A DNA stretch of 64,000 bases from Streptomyces seoulensis. Lineage in GTDB: Bacteria; Actinomycetota; Actinomycetes; Streptomycetales; Streptomycetaceae. The notes beneath the pieces are model-generated. The model was given only the letters and a program-made list of their open reading frames with translations. It ran no database searches and had not been told where the DNA came from. Numbering within the stretch: the first letter of the stretch is position 1; every line of letters starts with the position of its first letter. The DNA lies in contig NZ_AP025667.1 in assembly GCF_022846655.1 (NCBI RefSeq), positions 471,001 through 535,000 of the forward strand, in the 5' to 3' direction. Below, one piece after another: positions 41,333 through 48,310 of this stretch. Position numbers and translations under genes: made by a program.

Positions 41333-41524
41333 CTAGCGCGGGTCGCCGACGGTGATGTGGCTCTCCAGCGTGGTGACGTCGTCCAGCTCGTCCTTGGCCT
41401 GCTCCTCGCCGGTGATGTGGCTCTCCTGAGGAGTGACCTCGGGCGCGGCGGCGGCCTTGGCGCCCTCGCCGGTGATGTGGCTCTCCTGCGTGGTGACTTC
41501 GTCGGACTTCTTGGCGTCGCTCAT
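41333..41524 (-). CDS. afsS: AfsS-like small regulatory protein
   Basis: A 63-residue protein, the same length as S. coelicolor AfsS. Three near-identical motifs, TTQESHIT, TPQESHIT and TTLESHIT, recur every 20 residues; at DNA level GGTGATGTGGCTCTCC recurs at 41351, 41411 and 41471, exactly 60 bases apart. AfsS acts downstream of AfsR as a pleiotropic activator of antibiotic synthesis by an unknown mechanism. It has no DNA-binding motif. ATG 41524 (MSDAKKSDEV) fits the family; longer upstream starts are not supported. The AfsR-type operator lies at 41699-41719, about 175 bases upstream of its start. Confidence 0.88.
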   Translation of the reverse strand: MSDAKKSDEVTTQESHITGEGAKAAAAPEVTPQESHITGEEQAKDELDDVTTLESHITVGDPR

Positions 41525-41698
41525 CGACGGACTCCGTTGCTCTGAGGTGATGCTGTGGCGGCCGGGTCCGCCCGGCCGCTCCCCCGAGGGCATCCGGACG
41601 GACCCGGTCACAGCCGGCCACCGCTACGGCGACCGACGGCACTGCCGACCCGCCCGCCCCCGAGTCGGCGAATCGGCTGCGAGAAAGACTGCACGGGC

Positions 41699-41719
41699 AC
41701 GATAAACGAACGATGAACG
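41699..41719 (-). promoter_or_regulatory. Two-copy AfsR (SARP) binding site in the afsS promoter
   Basis: On the minus strand CGTTCATCGT (complement of 41710-41719) and CGTTTATCGT (complement of 41699-41708) are direct repeats 11 bases apart with 9 of 10 identical. This is the SARP pattern (TTCATC-type repeats at one helical turn). A CAGTCT hexamer follows 7 bases after the 3' copy, near the spacing SARP promoters use for the -10. AfsR binding here is inferred from the family. Confidence 0.7.
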
Positions 41720-41752
41720 CCGGGTCCCGCGCATTTCTGCGGACCGGCGTTC
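41715..41752 (-). terminator. afsR terminator overlapping the AfsR operator and its own stop codon
   Basis: GAACGCCGGGTCC (41715-41727) pairs with GGACCGGCGTTC (41741-41752) with one bulged G. It covers the second base of the afsR stop codon (minus TGA, 41753-41751) and overlaps the 5' copy of the operator by 5 bases. It would reduce read-through from afsR to afsS. Confidence 0.6.
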
Positions 41753-44690
41753 ACCCGGCCGGGGCGGGGGACAGCAACTCCCGCAAGGTGGCCGCCTCCG
41801 CCGAGCCCAGCCGGTCGAAGACGGCCAGCGCGTCCGTCCAGCAGGCACGGGCCCGGTCCGACTCACCGAGGGCGGCGAGGGACTTGCCGAGGACGGTCAG
41901 GACGCCCGCGCGGCGCCAGTCGCCGCCCACGTGCAGCAGGACGGACAGGGACTGCTCGGCCAGGGCCGCGGCGGCCGCCGGGCGGTCCGCCAGGCGGAGT
42001 CCGGCGAGCCGGAAGAGGGTCATGCCCTCCCACAGCCGCTGGCGGCTGTCCCGGAAGATGGTCAGCGCCTCGGTGAGGTGGGCCTCCGCCTCCTCGGTTC
42101 GCCCCGACTCGGCCAGCGCCAGCCCCAGGGCGTAACTCCCGTTCGCCAGCCGGACGGTGAGGCCCAGGTGCCGGTAGACGGCGACGCCCTCCCCGGCCAG
42201 CTCCACCGCGCTGTCGACCCGCCCCATCGACAGGTGCACCCGCGACAGATTGCACAGCGCGCTCGCCTCACCGGGGAGGTTGCCGTCCGCGCGGTAGGCG
42301 GTCAGGGTGCGCTGGAGGTAGGTCTCGGCCTCGGCGTGCCGGCTGCGGTAGGCGGCCACGATCCCGCGCTCGCTGGGCGCGTTGCAGTCGATCCACGGGT
42401 CACCGGCGGACCCGGCCAGCTCCACCGCCCGCTCGGCCTCCGCCTCCGCCTCGTCGAACCGGCCCGCGTTGAGGTGCACCTGGGCCAGCGTGGTGCGCGC
42501 CCGGCCCTCCACCAGCGCGTCCCCGGCCTTCGCGGCCGCGTCCCGTACGACGGTCGCGGCGGCCCCGAACTGGTGGGCGTCGGCGCCGGATTCGGCGAGG
42601 TCCTTGGCGACGAGCAGCAGATCCACCGCCCGCCGCAGGCTGCCCTCGGCCACCGACTGCCGTACGCAGGCCAGCAGGCAGTCGGCCTCCGCGTACAGCC
42701 AGTCCAGCGCGTCCCGGTGCCCGGCGAAGGACAGCCCCCCGTGTCCGTGGGGGTGCAGATGCTCCACGGTGCGGTCTCCGGGCCGCTCGATGGCGTACAC
42801 CCGGGCGGCCGTGGCCAGATAGAAGTCCAGCAGCCGGGAGAGCGCGGCCGCCCGCTCGCCGGGCTCGCGCTCGTCCCGCTCGGCGCAGGCCCGCGCGTAG
42901 AGCCGTACGAGGTCGTGGAAGCGGTAGCGGCCAGGCGCGGCCGACTCCAGCAGCGAGGTGTCGACCAGCGACTCCAGCAGGTCCTCGGTGTCCTCCGGGC
43001 CGAGGTCCAGCAGCGCGGCGGCGGCCGCCAGCGAGAGGTCGGGGCCGTAGGCCAGGCCCAGCAGCCGGAACGCCCGCGCCTGGGCCGGTTCGAGCTGGCC
43101 GTAGCCGAGTTCGAAGGTGGCCTTGACCGCGAGGTCGCCGGCCTGGAGCTCGTCCAGCCTGCGCCGCTCGTCCGCCAGCTTGGCCGCGAGCACGGAGGTG
43201 GTCCAGGTGCGGCGGGCCGCGAGCCGGGAGGCGGCGATCCGGATCGCCAGCGGCAGGAACCCGCACGCGGCCACCACGTCCAGCGCCGCCTTACGCTCGG
43301 CCGCGACCCGCTCCGCGCCCACGATCTTGGTGAACAGCGACAGCGCCTCCTCGGGCGACATCACGTCCAGGTCCACCAGATGCGCCCCGGCGAGACCGAC
43401 CATCCGCACCCGCGAGGTCACCAGCGCCGCGCACCCCTCGGTGCCGGGCAGCAGCGGTCTGACCTGCGCCGCGTCCTTGGCGTTGTCCAGCAGCACCAGC
43501 ACCCGGCGCCCGTCCAGCACCGACCGGTACAGCGCGGCCCGCTCCTCCGGCGAGTCCGGCACCGCCGAGTCGGCCGTGCCGAGCGCCCGCAGGAACGAGC
43601 CGAGCACCGTCTCCGGCTCCGCCGGGCGCGGGCCCGCCCCCTGGAGGTCGACGTAGAGCTGGCCGTCCGGGAAGGCGGCACGGGCCCGGTGCGCCACGTG
43701 CACCGCGAGGGTGGTCTTGCCGACGCCGCCGATCCCGGCCAGCGCGGACACCGCCATCACCCGGCCCTCCGCCTCCGAGGCCGAGGCCAGCACCTCGCTC
43801 AGCTCGGTCACGAACGCCGCCCGCCCGGTGAAGTCCGGTACCGAAGCGGGAAGTTGGGCGGGCAGGACGCGGACCACGGGAGGCTCCGCGGCCGGCGCCG
43901 AGGGCTCCGCGAGCGCCGGGTCGGCCCGCAGGATGCGCTGCTGCAGATCGCTGAGCCCCGGACGCGGGTCCACGCCCAGCTCCTCGGCCAGCAGCCGCCG
44001 GGTGTCCGCGTACACCGCCAGCGCCTCCGCCTGGCGGCCGCTGCGGTACAGCGCCAGCATCAGCAGCTCACGGAACCGCTCGCGCAGCGGATGCTCGGCC
44101 GTCAGCGCGGTCAGCTCCGAGACGGCCTCGGCGTGACTGCCCTGCTCCAGGTCCATGTCCAGCCGCGATTCGAGGAGTTGGAGTCGCCACTCCTCCAGCC
44201 GCACCCGCTGCGCCTCCGCGTACGGTCCGGGCACGCCCGCCAGGGCCTCGCCGTCCCACATCGCCAGCGCCCGGTTGAGCGCCTCCCTCGCCTCGCCCAA
44301 CTCCCCTGCGCCGCGCGCCTTCTCGGCCTGCGCGGCGAGTTCCTGGGTGACGGCGAGGTCCAGCGGGGCGAGCGTCCGGATGGCGTAGCCGCTGGACTCG
44401 CTGACCAGGACGCCGGGTTCGAGCACCTTGCGCAGCCGGGACGCGTAGGTCCGGACGGCCGCGAGCGCCCTGGGGGGCGGTTCGGTCCCCCAGAGCGCGT
44501 CGATCAGTTCGGCCGCCGTCGCGGTGCGGCCCTCCCGTAGCAACAGGGCGGCGAGCAGAGCGCGTTGCTGTGGAGAGCCGGCGGGGACCGGTACTTCGCC
44601 CCGCCAGGCCCGTACCGGCCCGAGCACCCCGAACCGCAGCACGGCGGAACCGGAGACCCGCTGCTCAGGCACCCGCGGCCCACCGTCCAT
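41751..44690 (-). CDS. afsR: SARP-type global regulator AfsR
   Basis: A 979-residue three-domain regulator. N-terminal SARP OmpR-like DNA-binding region (about 15-110; LRFGVLGPVRAWRGEVPVPA, LIDALWGTEPPPRALAAVRT) plus BTAD (about 115-265). Central NB-ARC ATPase (about 300-600) with Walker A GIGGVGKTTLAVHV, RVLVLLDNAKDAAQV and VTSRVR. C-terminal TPR region (about 700-970) with NLSRVHLSMGRVDSAVELAG. AfsR is phosphorylated by AfsK and binds afsS. ATG 44690 follows AGGGGGCG. The length compares with 993 residues in S. coelicolor. The gene lies 225 bases upstream of afsS and is transcribed the same way. Confidence 0.93.
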   Translation of the reverse strand: MDGGPRVPEQRVSGSAVLRFGVLGPVRAWRGEVPVPAGSPQQRALLAALLLREGRTATAAELIDALWGTEPPPRALAAVRTYASRLRKVLEPGVLVSESSGYAIRTLAPLDLAVTQELAAQAEKARGAGELGEAREALNRALAMWDGEALAGVPGPYAEAQRVRLEEWRLQLLESRLDMDLEQGSHAEAVSELTALTAEHPLRERFRELLMLALYRSGRQAEALAVYADTRRLLAEELGVDPRPGLSDLQQRILRADPALAEPSAPAAEPPVVRVLPAQLPASVPDFTGRAAFVTELSEVLASASEAEGRVMAVSALAGIGGVGKTTLAVHVAHRARAAFPDGQLYVDLQGAGPRPAEPETVLGSFLRALGTADSAVPDSPEERAALYRSVLDGRRVLVLLDNAKDAAQVRPLLPGTEGCAALVTSRVRMVGLAGAHLVDLDVMSPEEALSLFTKIVGAERVAAERKAALDVVAACGFLPLAIRIAASRLAARRTWTTSVLAAKLADERRRLDELQAGDLAVKATFELGYGQLEPAQARAFRLLGLAYGPDLSLAAAAALLDLGPEDTEDLLESLVDTSLLESAAPGRYRFHDLVRLYARACAERDEREPGERAAALSRLLDFYLATAARVYAIERPGDRTVEHLHPHGHGGLSFAGHRDALDWLYAEADCLLACVRQSVAEGSLRRAVDLLLVAKDLAESGADAHQFGAAATVVRDAAAKAGDALVEGRARTTLAQVHLNAGRFDEAEAEAERAVELAGSAGDPWIDCNAPSERGIVAAYRSRHAEAETYLQRTLTAYRADGNLPGEASALCNLSRVHLSMGRVDSAVELAGEGVAVYRHLGLTVRLANGSYALGLALAESGRTEEAEAHLTEALTIFRDSRQRLWEGMTLFRLAGLRLADRPAAAAALAEQSLSVLLHVGGDWRRAGVLTVLGKSLAALGESDRARACWTDALAVFDRLGSAEAATLRELLSPAPAG

Positions 44691-44818
44691 GCGTTCGCCC
44701 CCTAGGCAATCCAGCTTCCCGGGCCAGTTTGCCTTCTTCACGGCACTTGCGTCAGCCGTGCGAGACGCCGATCACAAGGCGGCGCGGGGGACTCCACAGA
44801 GTTTTTACACTCGCGGCT

Positions 44819-45601
44819 TCAGCTCTTGGTCGTGCTGTTGAACAACGAGCGGGACCAGATGTAGCCGACCAGGGCGATCCCCGCGCACCAGGCGAGCGAG
44901 ATCCAGCCGTTGTTACCGATCGCCGAGCCGGTGAGCAGACCGCGCAGGGCCTCGGTCATCGGGGTGAACGGCTGGTGCTCGGCGAACCAGCGCAGGCCCG
45001 GCGCCATCGACCCGGCCGGCACGAACGCGGAGCCGAGGAACGGCAGGAACTGGACCAGCAGCGGCTTGTTGCTCGCGGACTCCACGGTCTTGGAGATCAG
45101 GCCGAGCGCCACCGACAGCCAGGTCACCGCGAAGGCGATGGCCGCGAGGAGCCCGGCGGCGGCCAGCCACTCCAGCGGGTTCGCGTCCGGCCGGAACCCG
45201 AGGGCGAGCGCCACCGCCACGACCAGGACGAGGCTCACCATCGTCTGCAGGACGCTGCCGATGACATGCCCGGTCATGAACGACGACCGGGTGATGTTCA
45301 TGGTGCGGAAGCGGTTGATGATGCCCTCGGTCATGTCCGAGCACACCGCGATCGAGGTCGACATGGCTCCGGCCGCCACCCCCATGACGATCACGCCGGG
45401 GGTCAGGTACTCCAGGTAGGCGCCGCGCCCGCCGCCCATCCCGCTGCCGATCGCGTCCCCGAAGGCGTACACGAACAGCAGCAGCATCAGGATCGGCATC
45501 ATCGAGCTGCCGAGCGAGACGGCCGGATAGCGGATGGCGTGCTTGATGTTGCGCCGCAGCATCGTCATCGAGTCGTGCGCGGCGTGGCCGAGGGTGCTCA
45601 T
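44819..45601 (-). CDS. ABC-2-type permease (DrrB-like)
   Basis: A 260-residue six-helix permease of the DrrB family. An N-terminal segment (MLRRNIKHAIRYPAVSLGSS) leads into MPILMLLLFVYAFGDAI, and the C-terminal part has LPFLGSAFVPAGSMAPGLRW and QPFTPMTEALRGLL, the usual DrrB endings. ATG 45601 overlaps the ATPase stop by 4 bases. Together they form an exporter, last in the leftward unit that starts at 48139. The substrate is unknown. Confidence 0.88.
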   Translation of the reverse strand: MSTLGHAAHDSMTMLRRNIKHAIRYPAVSLGSSMMPILMLLLFVYAFGDAIGSGMGGGRGAYLEYLTPGVIVMGVAAGAMSTSIAVCSDMTEGIINRFRTMNITRSSFMTGHVIGSVLQTMVSLVLVVAVALALGFRPDANPLEWLAAAGLLAAIAFAVTWLSVALGLISKTVESASNKPLLVQFLPFLGSAFVPAGSMAPGLRWFAEHQPFTPMTEALRGLLTGSAIGNNGWISLAWCAGIALVGYIWSRSLFNSTTKS

Positions 45602-46623
45602 CGCTGGGTCTCCTTGACGTCCTGGGCGTCGGCGTCGACGCGGAGGGGGGTGCCGGTGGTGCCCTGGCCGGTCAGCGCGAGGAAGACGTCGTCCAGGTCG
45701 GGGGTGTGCACGGAGAAGCCGGCCGCTTGGACACCGGCGGCGTCGAGCCGGTCGAGCAGGGCGCGCAGCGCGTCCAGCCCGCCGTCGCCCGCCACCCGCA
45801 GGGCGAGGTTCTCGTCATCCCGCGCGGCGCCGGGGAAGGCCGCCGCCGCGCGCTCGTACTCGTCGGGGCCGGTGAACCGCAGCCGCACGTGGGCGCCGGG
45901 GATGCGCGCCTTCAGCTCGTCGGCGGTGCCCTCGGCGACGATCCGGCCGCCGTCGAGGACGGCGATCCGGTCGGCCAACTGGTCGGCCTCCTCCAGGTAC
46001 TGGGTGGTGAGGAAGACGGTGGTGCCGCCCGCGACCAGCGAGCGCACGGTGTCCCACATGGTGCGGCGGCTGCGCGGGTCGAGCCCGGTCGTCGGCTCGT
46101 CCAGGAAGATCACCTGGGGGTCGCCGACCAGGGTCATGGCGAGGTCGAGCCGGCGCCGCATACCGCCGGAGAAGGTCGCCGCCCGCTTCCTCGCGACGTC
46201 CGCGATCTCGAACCGCTCCAGCAACTCCTGCGTACGGGCCCGCCCTTCGCGCTTGCCGAGGCGGAGCAGGTCGGCCATGAGGAGGAGGTTCTCCTCGGCG
46301 GTGAGGAGGTCGTCCAGCGCGGCGAACTGTCCGGTGACGCCGATCGCGGAGCGCACGCCGTCCGGTGCCGTGTGGATGTCGTGGCCCGCGACCAGGGCCT
46401 GGCCGCCGTCGGCGGCGATGAGGGTGGAGAGGATCTGCACGGTCGTGGTCTTGCCGGCGCCGTTGGGGCCCAGCAGGGCGAACACGGTCCCGGCCGGGAT
46501 GGCGAGGTCGATGCCGTCCAGCACGGTCTTGTCGCCGTACGACTTGCGCAGACCGGTGACGGAGACGGCGTCGGGACGCGGGTCCGAGGCTTTTCTGGGC
46601 GTGGGCATGACAGATGAAGGCAT
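45598..46623 (-). CDS. ABC transporter ATPase (DrrA-like)
   Basis: A 341-residue ATPase of the drug-resistance DrrA family. Walker A LLGPNGAGKTTTVQILSTL, signature ATFSGGMRRRLDLAMTLV, Walker B VIFLDEPTTGLD, then the DrrA-type C-terminal domain (about residues 240-335) with VHTPDLDDVFLALTGQ. ATG 46623 (MPSSVMPTP) is the first of two; ATG 46608 also fits. The ribosome site TCAGGAGGG sits before 46623. The gene follows the DUF4097 gene by 79 bases and couples to the permease. Confidence 0.9.
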   Translation of the reverse strand: MPSSVMPTPRKASDPRPDAVSVTGLRKSYGDKTVLDGIDLAIPAGTVFALLGPNGAGKTTTVQILSTLIAADGGQALVAGHDIHTAPDGVRSAIGVTGQFAALDDLLTAEENLLLMADLLRLGKREGRARTQELLERFEIADVARKRAATFSGGMRRRLDLAMTLVGDPQVIFLDEPTTGLDPRSRRTMWDTVRSLVAGGTTVFLTTQYLEEADQLADRIAVLDGGRIVAEGTADELKARIPGAHVRLRFTGPDEYERAAAAFPGAARDDENLALRVAGDGGLDALRALLDRLDAAGVQAAGFSVHTPDLDDVFLALTGQGTTGTPLRVDADAQDVKETQR

Positions 46624-46702
46624 GGAGCCCTCCTGAGGGCCGAGGTGAAGGAGGAAGAAGCGGAAGAAGCGGAAGCGGGGGGAAGCGGGGGAGCGCGCGC
46701 GC

Positions 46703-47545
46703 TCAGGCGTGGGCGCGGAGGATGTCGACGTTGCCCCAGTTGGTGCGGGCGTGGATCTTGACGGTGTCCTCGGTGTGCTCCGGCGCCCCGGACGAGGCGA
46801 GGGCGTTGCGCACCTGGCCGTGGGTGGAGCTGACGTCGAGCCAGGCGGCGGTGCCCTCGCGGACGCCGATCTCGATGGAGCCGTTGGAGGTCTGCAGCCG
46901 GACCTCGCCGCGCGCGACCTCGGCGATCCGCAGGGGGCCGTTGCTCGTGGCGCCGTCGACCGACGCCTCGGCACGCCCGATGTCGATGCCGCCGTTGGCG
47001 CCGTTCACCCGCAGCTCGCCGGTGACGGCGGCGAGGACCGTGGTGCCGTTGGTGTTCTTCAGGACGGCGGGGCCGTCGATGGTGCCGACCCGGACACTGC
47101 CGCTGCTGGTGGTGATCTCGGCCGCGCCCTCGACCCGGTCCACGGTGACCGAGCCGTGCGACACGGTCAGCTTCAGCGGGCCGGTGCTGTCGAGGCGGAC
47201 GTCGCCGGTGGAGGACTTCACGCGGACCTCGCCCAGGCGGCCCTCGCCGAGCACCTGGGTCCAGGAGCCGGTCACCTCGGCGGAGGAGCCCACGGGCAGG
47301 CACACCGTCACGTCGACGAGGCCGGAGGGCCCGATGAGCAGGCGCTCCCGGGTCCGGACGGTCAGGGTGCCGGCGGCGAAGGTGACCTCGGTCTGCTCGG
47401 CGGCCCGCACGTCCTTGTCCCGCTTCGGGTCACGGGGAAGTACCTCGACGACCGTGTCCGTGCGGTCGCTCGCGGCGAACCGCAGGGAACCGGCGCCCAC
47501 ATGGGCGGTGACCGCGATGGGCTCGGGGGTCTCGAAATCAGGCAT
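46703..47545 (-). CDS. DUF4097-family protein (beta-helix type)
   Basis: A 280-residue protein made almost entirely of short beta repeats: TLTVRTRERLLIGPSG, VKSSTGDVRLDSTGPLKLTV, ITTSSGSVRVGTIDGPAVLK, VNGANGGIDIGRAEASVDGA, LQTSNGSIEIGVREGTAAWL, so a right-handed beta-solenoid is likely. No signal peptide or membrane helix is visible. Its role is unknown. It is placed between an RHH regulator and a DrrA/B exporter, and in many actinobacteria DUF4097 genes sit beside ABC exporters. Confidence 0.85.
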   Translation of the reverse strand: MPDFETPEPIAVTAHVGAGSLRFAASDRTDTVVEVLPRDPKRDKDVRAAEQTEVTFAAGTLTVRTRERLLIGPSGLVDVTVCLPVGSSAEVTGSWTQVLGEGRLGEVRVKSSTGDVRLDSTGPLKLTVSHGSVTVDRVEGAAEITTSSGSVRVGTIDGPAVLKNTNGTTVLAAVTGELRVNGANGGIDIGRAEASVDGATSNGPLRIAEVARGEVRLQTSNGSIEIGVREGTAAWLDVSSTHGQVRNALASSGAPEHTEDTVKIHARTNWGNVDILRAHA

Positions 47546-47626
47546 GGCTGTCCCGTCCTCTTGGCTCGTCAGGGCGTCCCCGCAGGTGGGACGTGGTGTG
47601 GGTGAGAAGTGGAGCGGGCGGAGGCG

Positions 47627-48139
47627 CTAGCGCACCCAGCCCGTGAAGCTCTGTCCGATCGTGCGGGTCTTCTCCGCCGGACGCGGTCGCGCGCCGCCCT
47701 CGACGGCGGCCGAGACGGCCCGCGTCAGCCAGGCGTTGACCGAGAGGCCCTCGCGGCCCGCCGCCTCCTCGGCGCGCGCCTTGAGGTGCGCCGGGAGGCG
47801 GAGGTTGACGCGGGCGGTGCCACCCTCGTCGCCCTCGACGGCCGGCGGGGGTGCGACCGGCGCGGCGGCCGCCTCCTCCGCCCCGGCGGCCTCGGCGGGC
47901 GGGGCCGTGACCACGAACTCGGGGTCCAGGCCGCGCAGTCGTACGTCGACCGAGCCGGGGGCCAGCTCGCGGGTGATCTCGTCCATCGCGGCGGAGAGCA
48001 CGTGGAGCATGGTCAGGCGGGTCGCCGACTCCAGCGGAGCGGTCAGCCGCTCGGCCAGCTCGCGGGCTTCCTCGCCACCGGCCTCGGCGGCCACCGCGAG
48101 TTCGCGGCGAAGGGTGTCGACATACGGGGTGAGGTCCAT
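47627..48139 (-). CDS. Ribbon-helix-helix (HicB/Arc-type) regulator
   Basis: A 170-residue protein. Residues about 1-75 are a helical region ([20 protein letters not shown]). Residues about 108-150 form a ribbon-helix-helix motif: [20 protein letters not shown] gives the beta strand and first helix, [20 protein letters not shown] the second. The C-terminal tail ends [18 protein letters not shown] proteins bind operators as dimers on short direct or inverted repeats, which fits the array of TGGCACC-type sites that begins 11 bases upstream (48150-48250). Autoregulation of this gene and the three following ones is a reasonable inference. ATG 48139 follows GCTAACG, a weak site. Confidence 0.82.
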   Translation of the reverse strand: MDLTPYVDTLRRELAVAAEAGGEEARELAERLTAPLESATRLTMLHVLSAAMDEITRELAPGSVDVRLRGLDPEFVVTAPPAEAAGAEEAAAAPVAPPPAVEGDEGGTARVNLRLPAHLKARAEEAAGREGLSVNAWLTRAVSAAVEGGARPRPAEKTRTIGQSFTGWVR

Positions 48140-48149
48140 GGCGTTAGCT

Positions 48150-48250
48150 TGGCACCATTGTGGCGCCATGGCAAGCCTTATTGGCATCACGTGGCACCGG
48201 ATGGCGCCATGTGGTGCCACCACCGGTGCCGCCCGGTGTCGGGTGGCACC
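48150..48250. promoter_or_regulatory. Phased array of TGGCRCC-type sites, probable RHH operator
   Basis: TGGCACC at 48150, TGGCGCC at 48161, TGGCATC at 48182, TGGCACC at 48192, TGGCGCC at 48202, TGGTGCC at 48212 (TGGCACC on the minus strand from 48219), GGTGCC at 48225 and TGGCACC at 48244. Successive starts are 10 or 11 bases apart or multiples of this (11, 21, 10, 10, 10), so the sites face one side of the helix. Position between the divergent RHH gene and fbiC suggests control of both. Confidence 0.7.
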
Positions 48251-48298
48251 CACGCGGGCCCGCCCGAAAGCGCCCGTAGCCCCAGCTCACCCCGAACG

Positions 48299-48304
48299 TA
48301 TGCT
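48299..48304 (+). promoter_or_regulatory. -10 element (TATGCT) of the fbiC promoter
   Basis: TATGCT fits TANNNT and ends 6 bases before ATG 48311, so translation is probably leaderless. The upstream RHH sites end about 49 bases away. Confidence 0.55.
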
Positions 48305-48310
48305 CTTCGA

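Noticed and set aside
41931..44540. 869-codon plus-strand frame antisense to afsR
   Set aside because: Sequence is GC-driven (Arg/Gly/Gln-rich) and lacks a ribosome site; afsR has full SARP, NB-ARC and TPR motifs.
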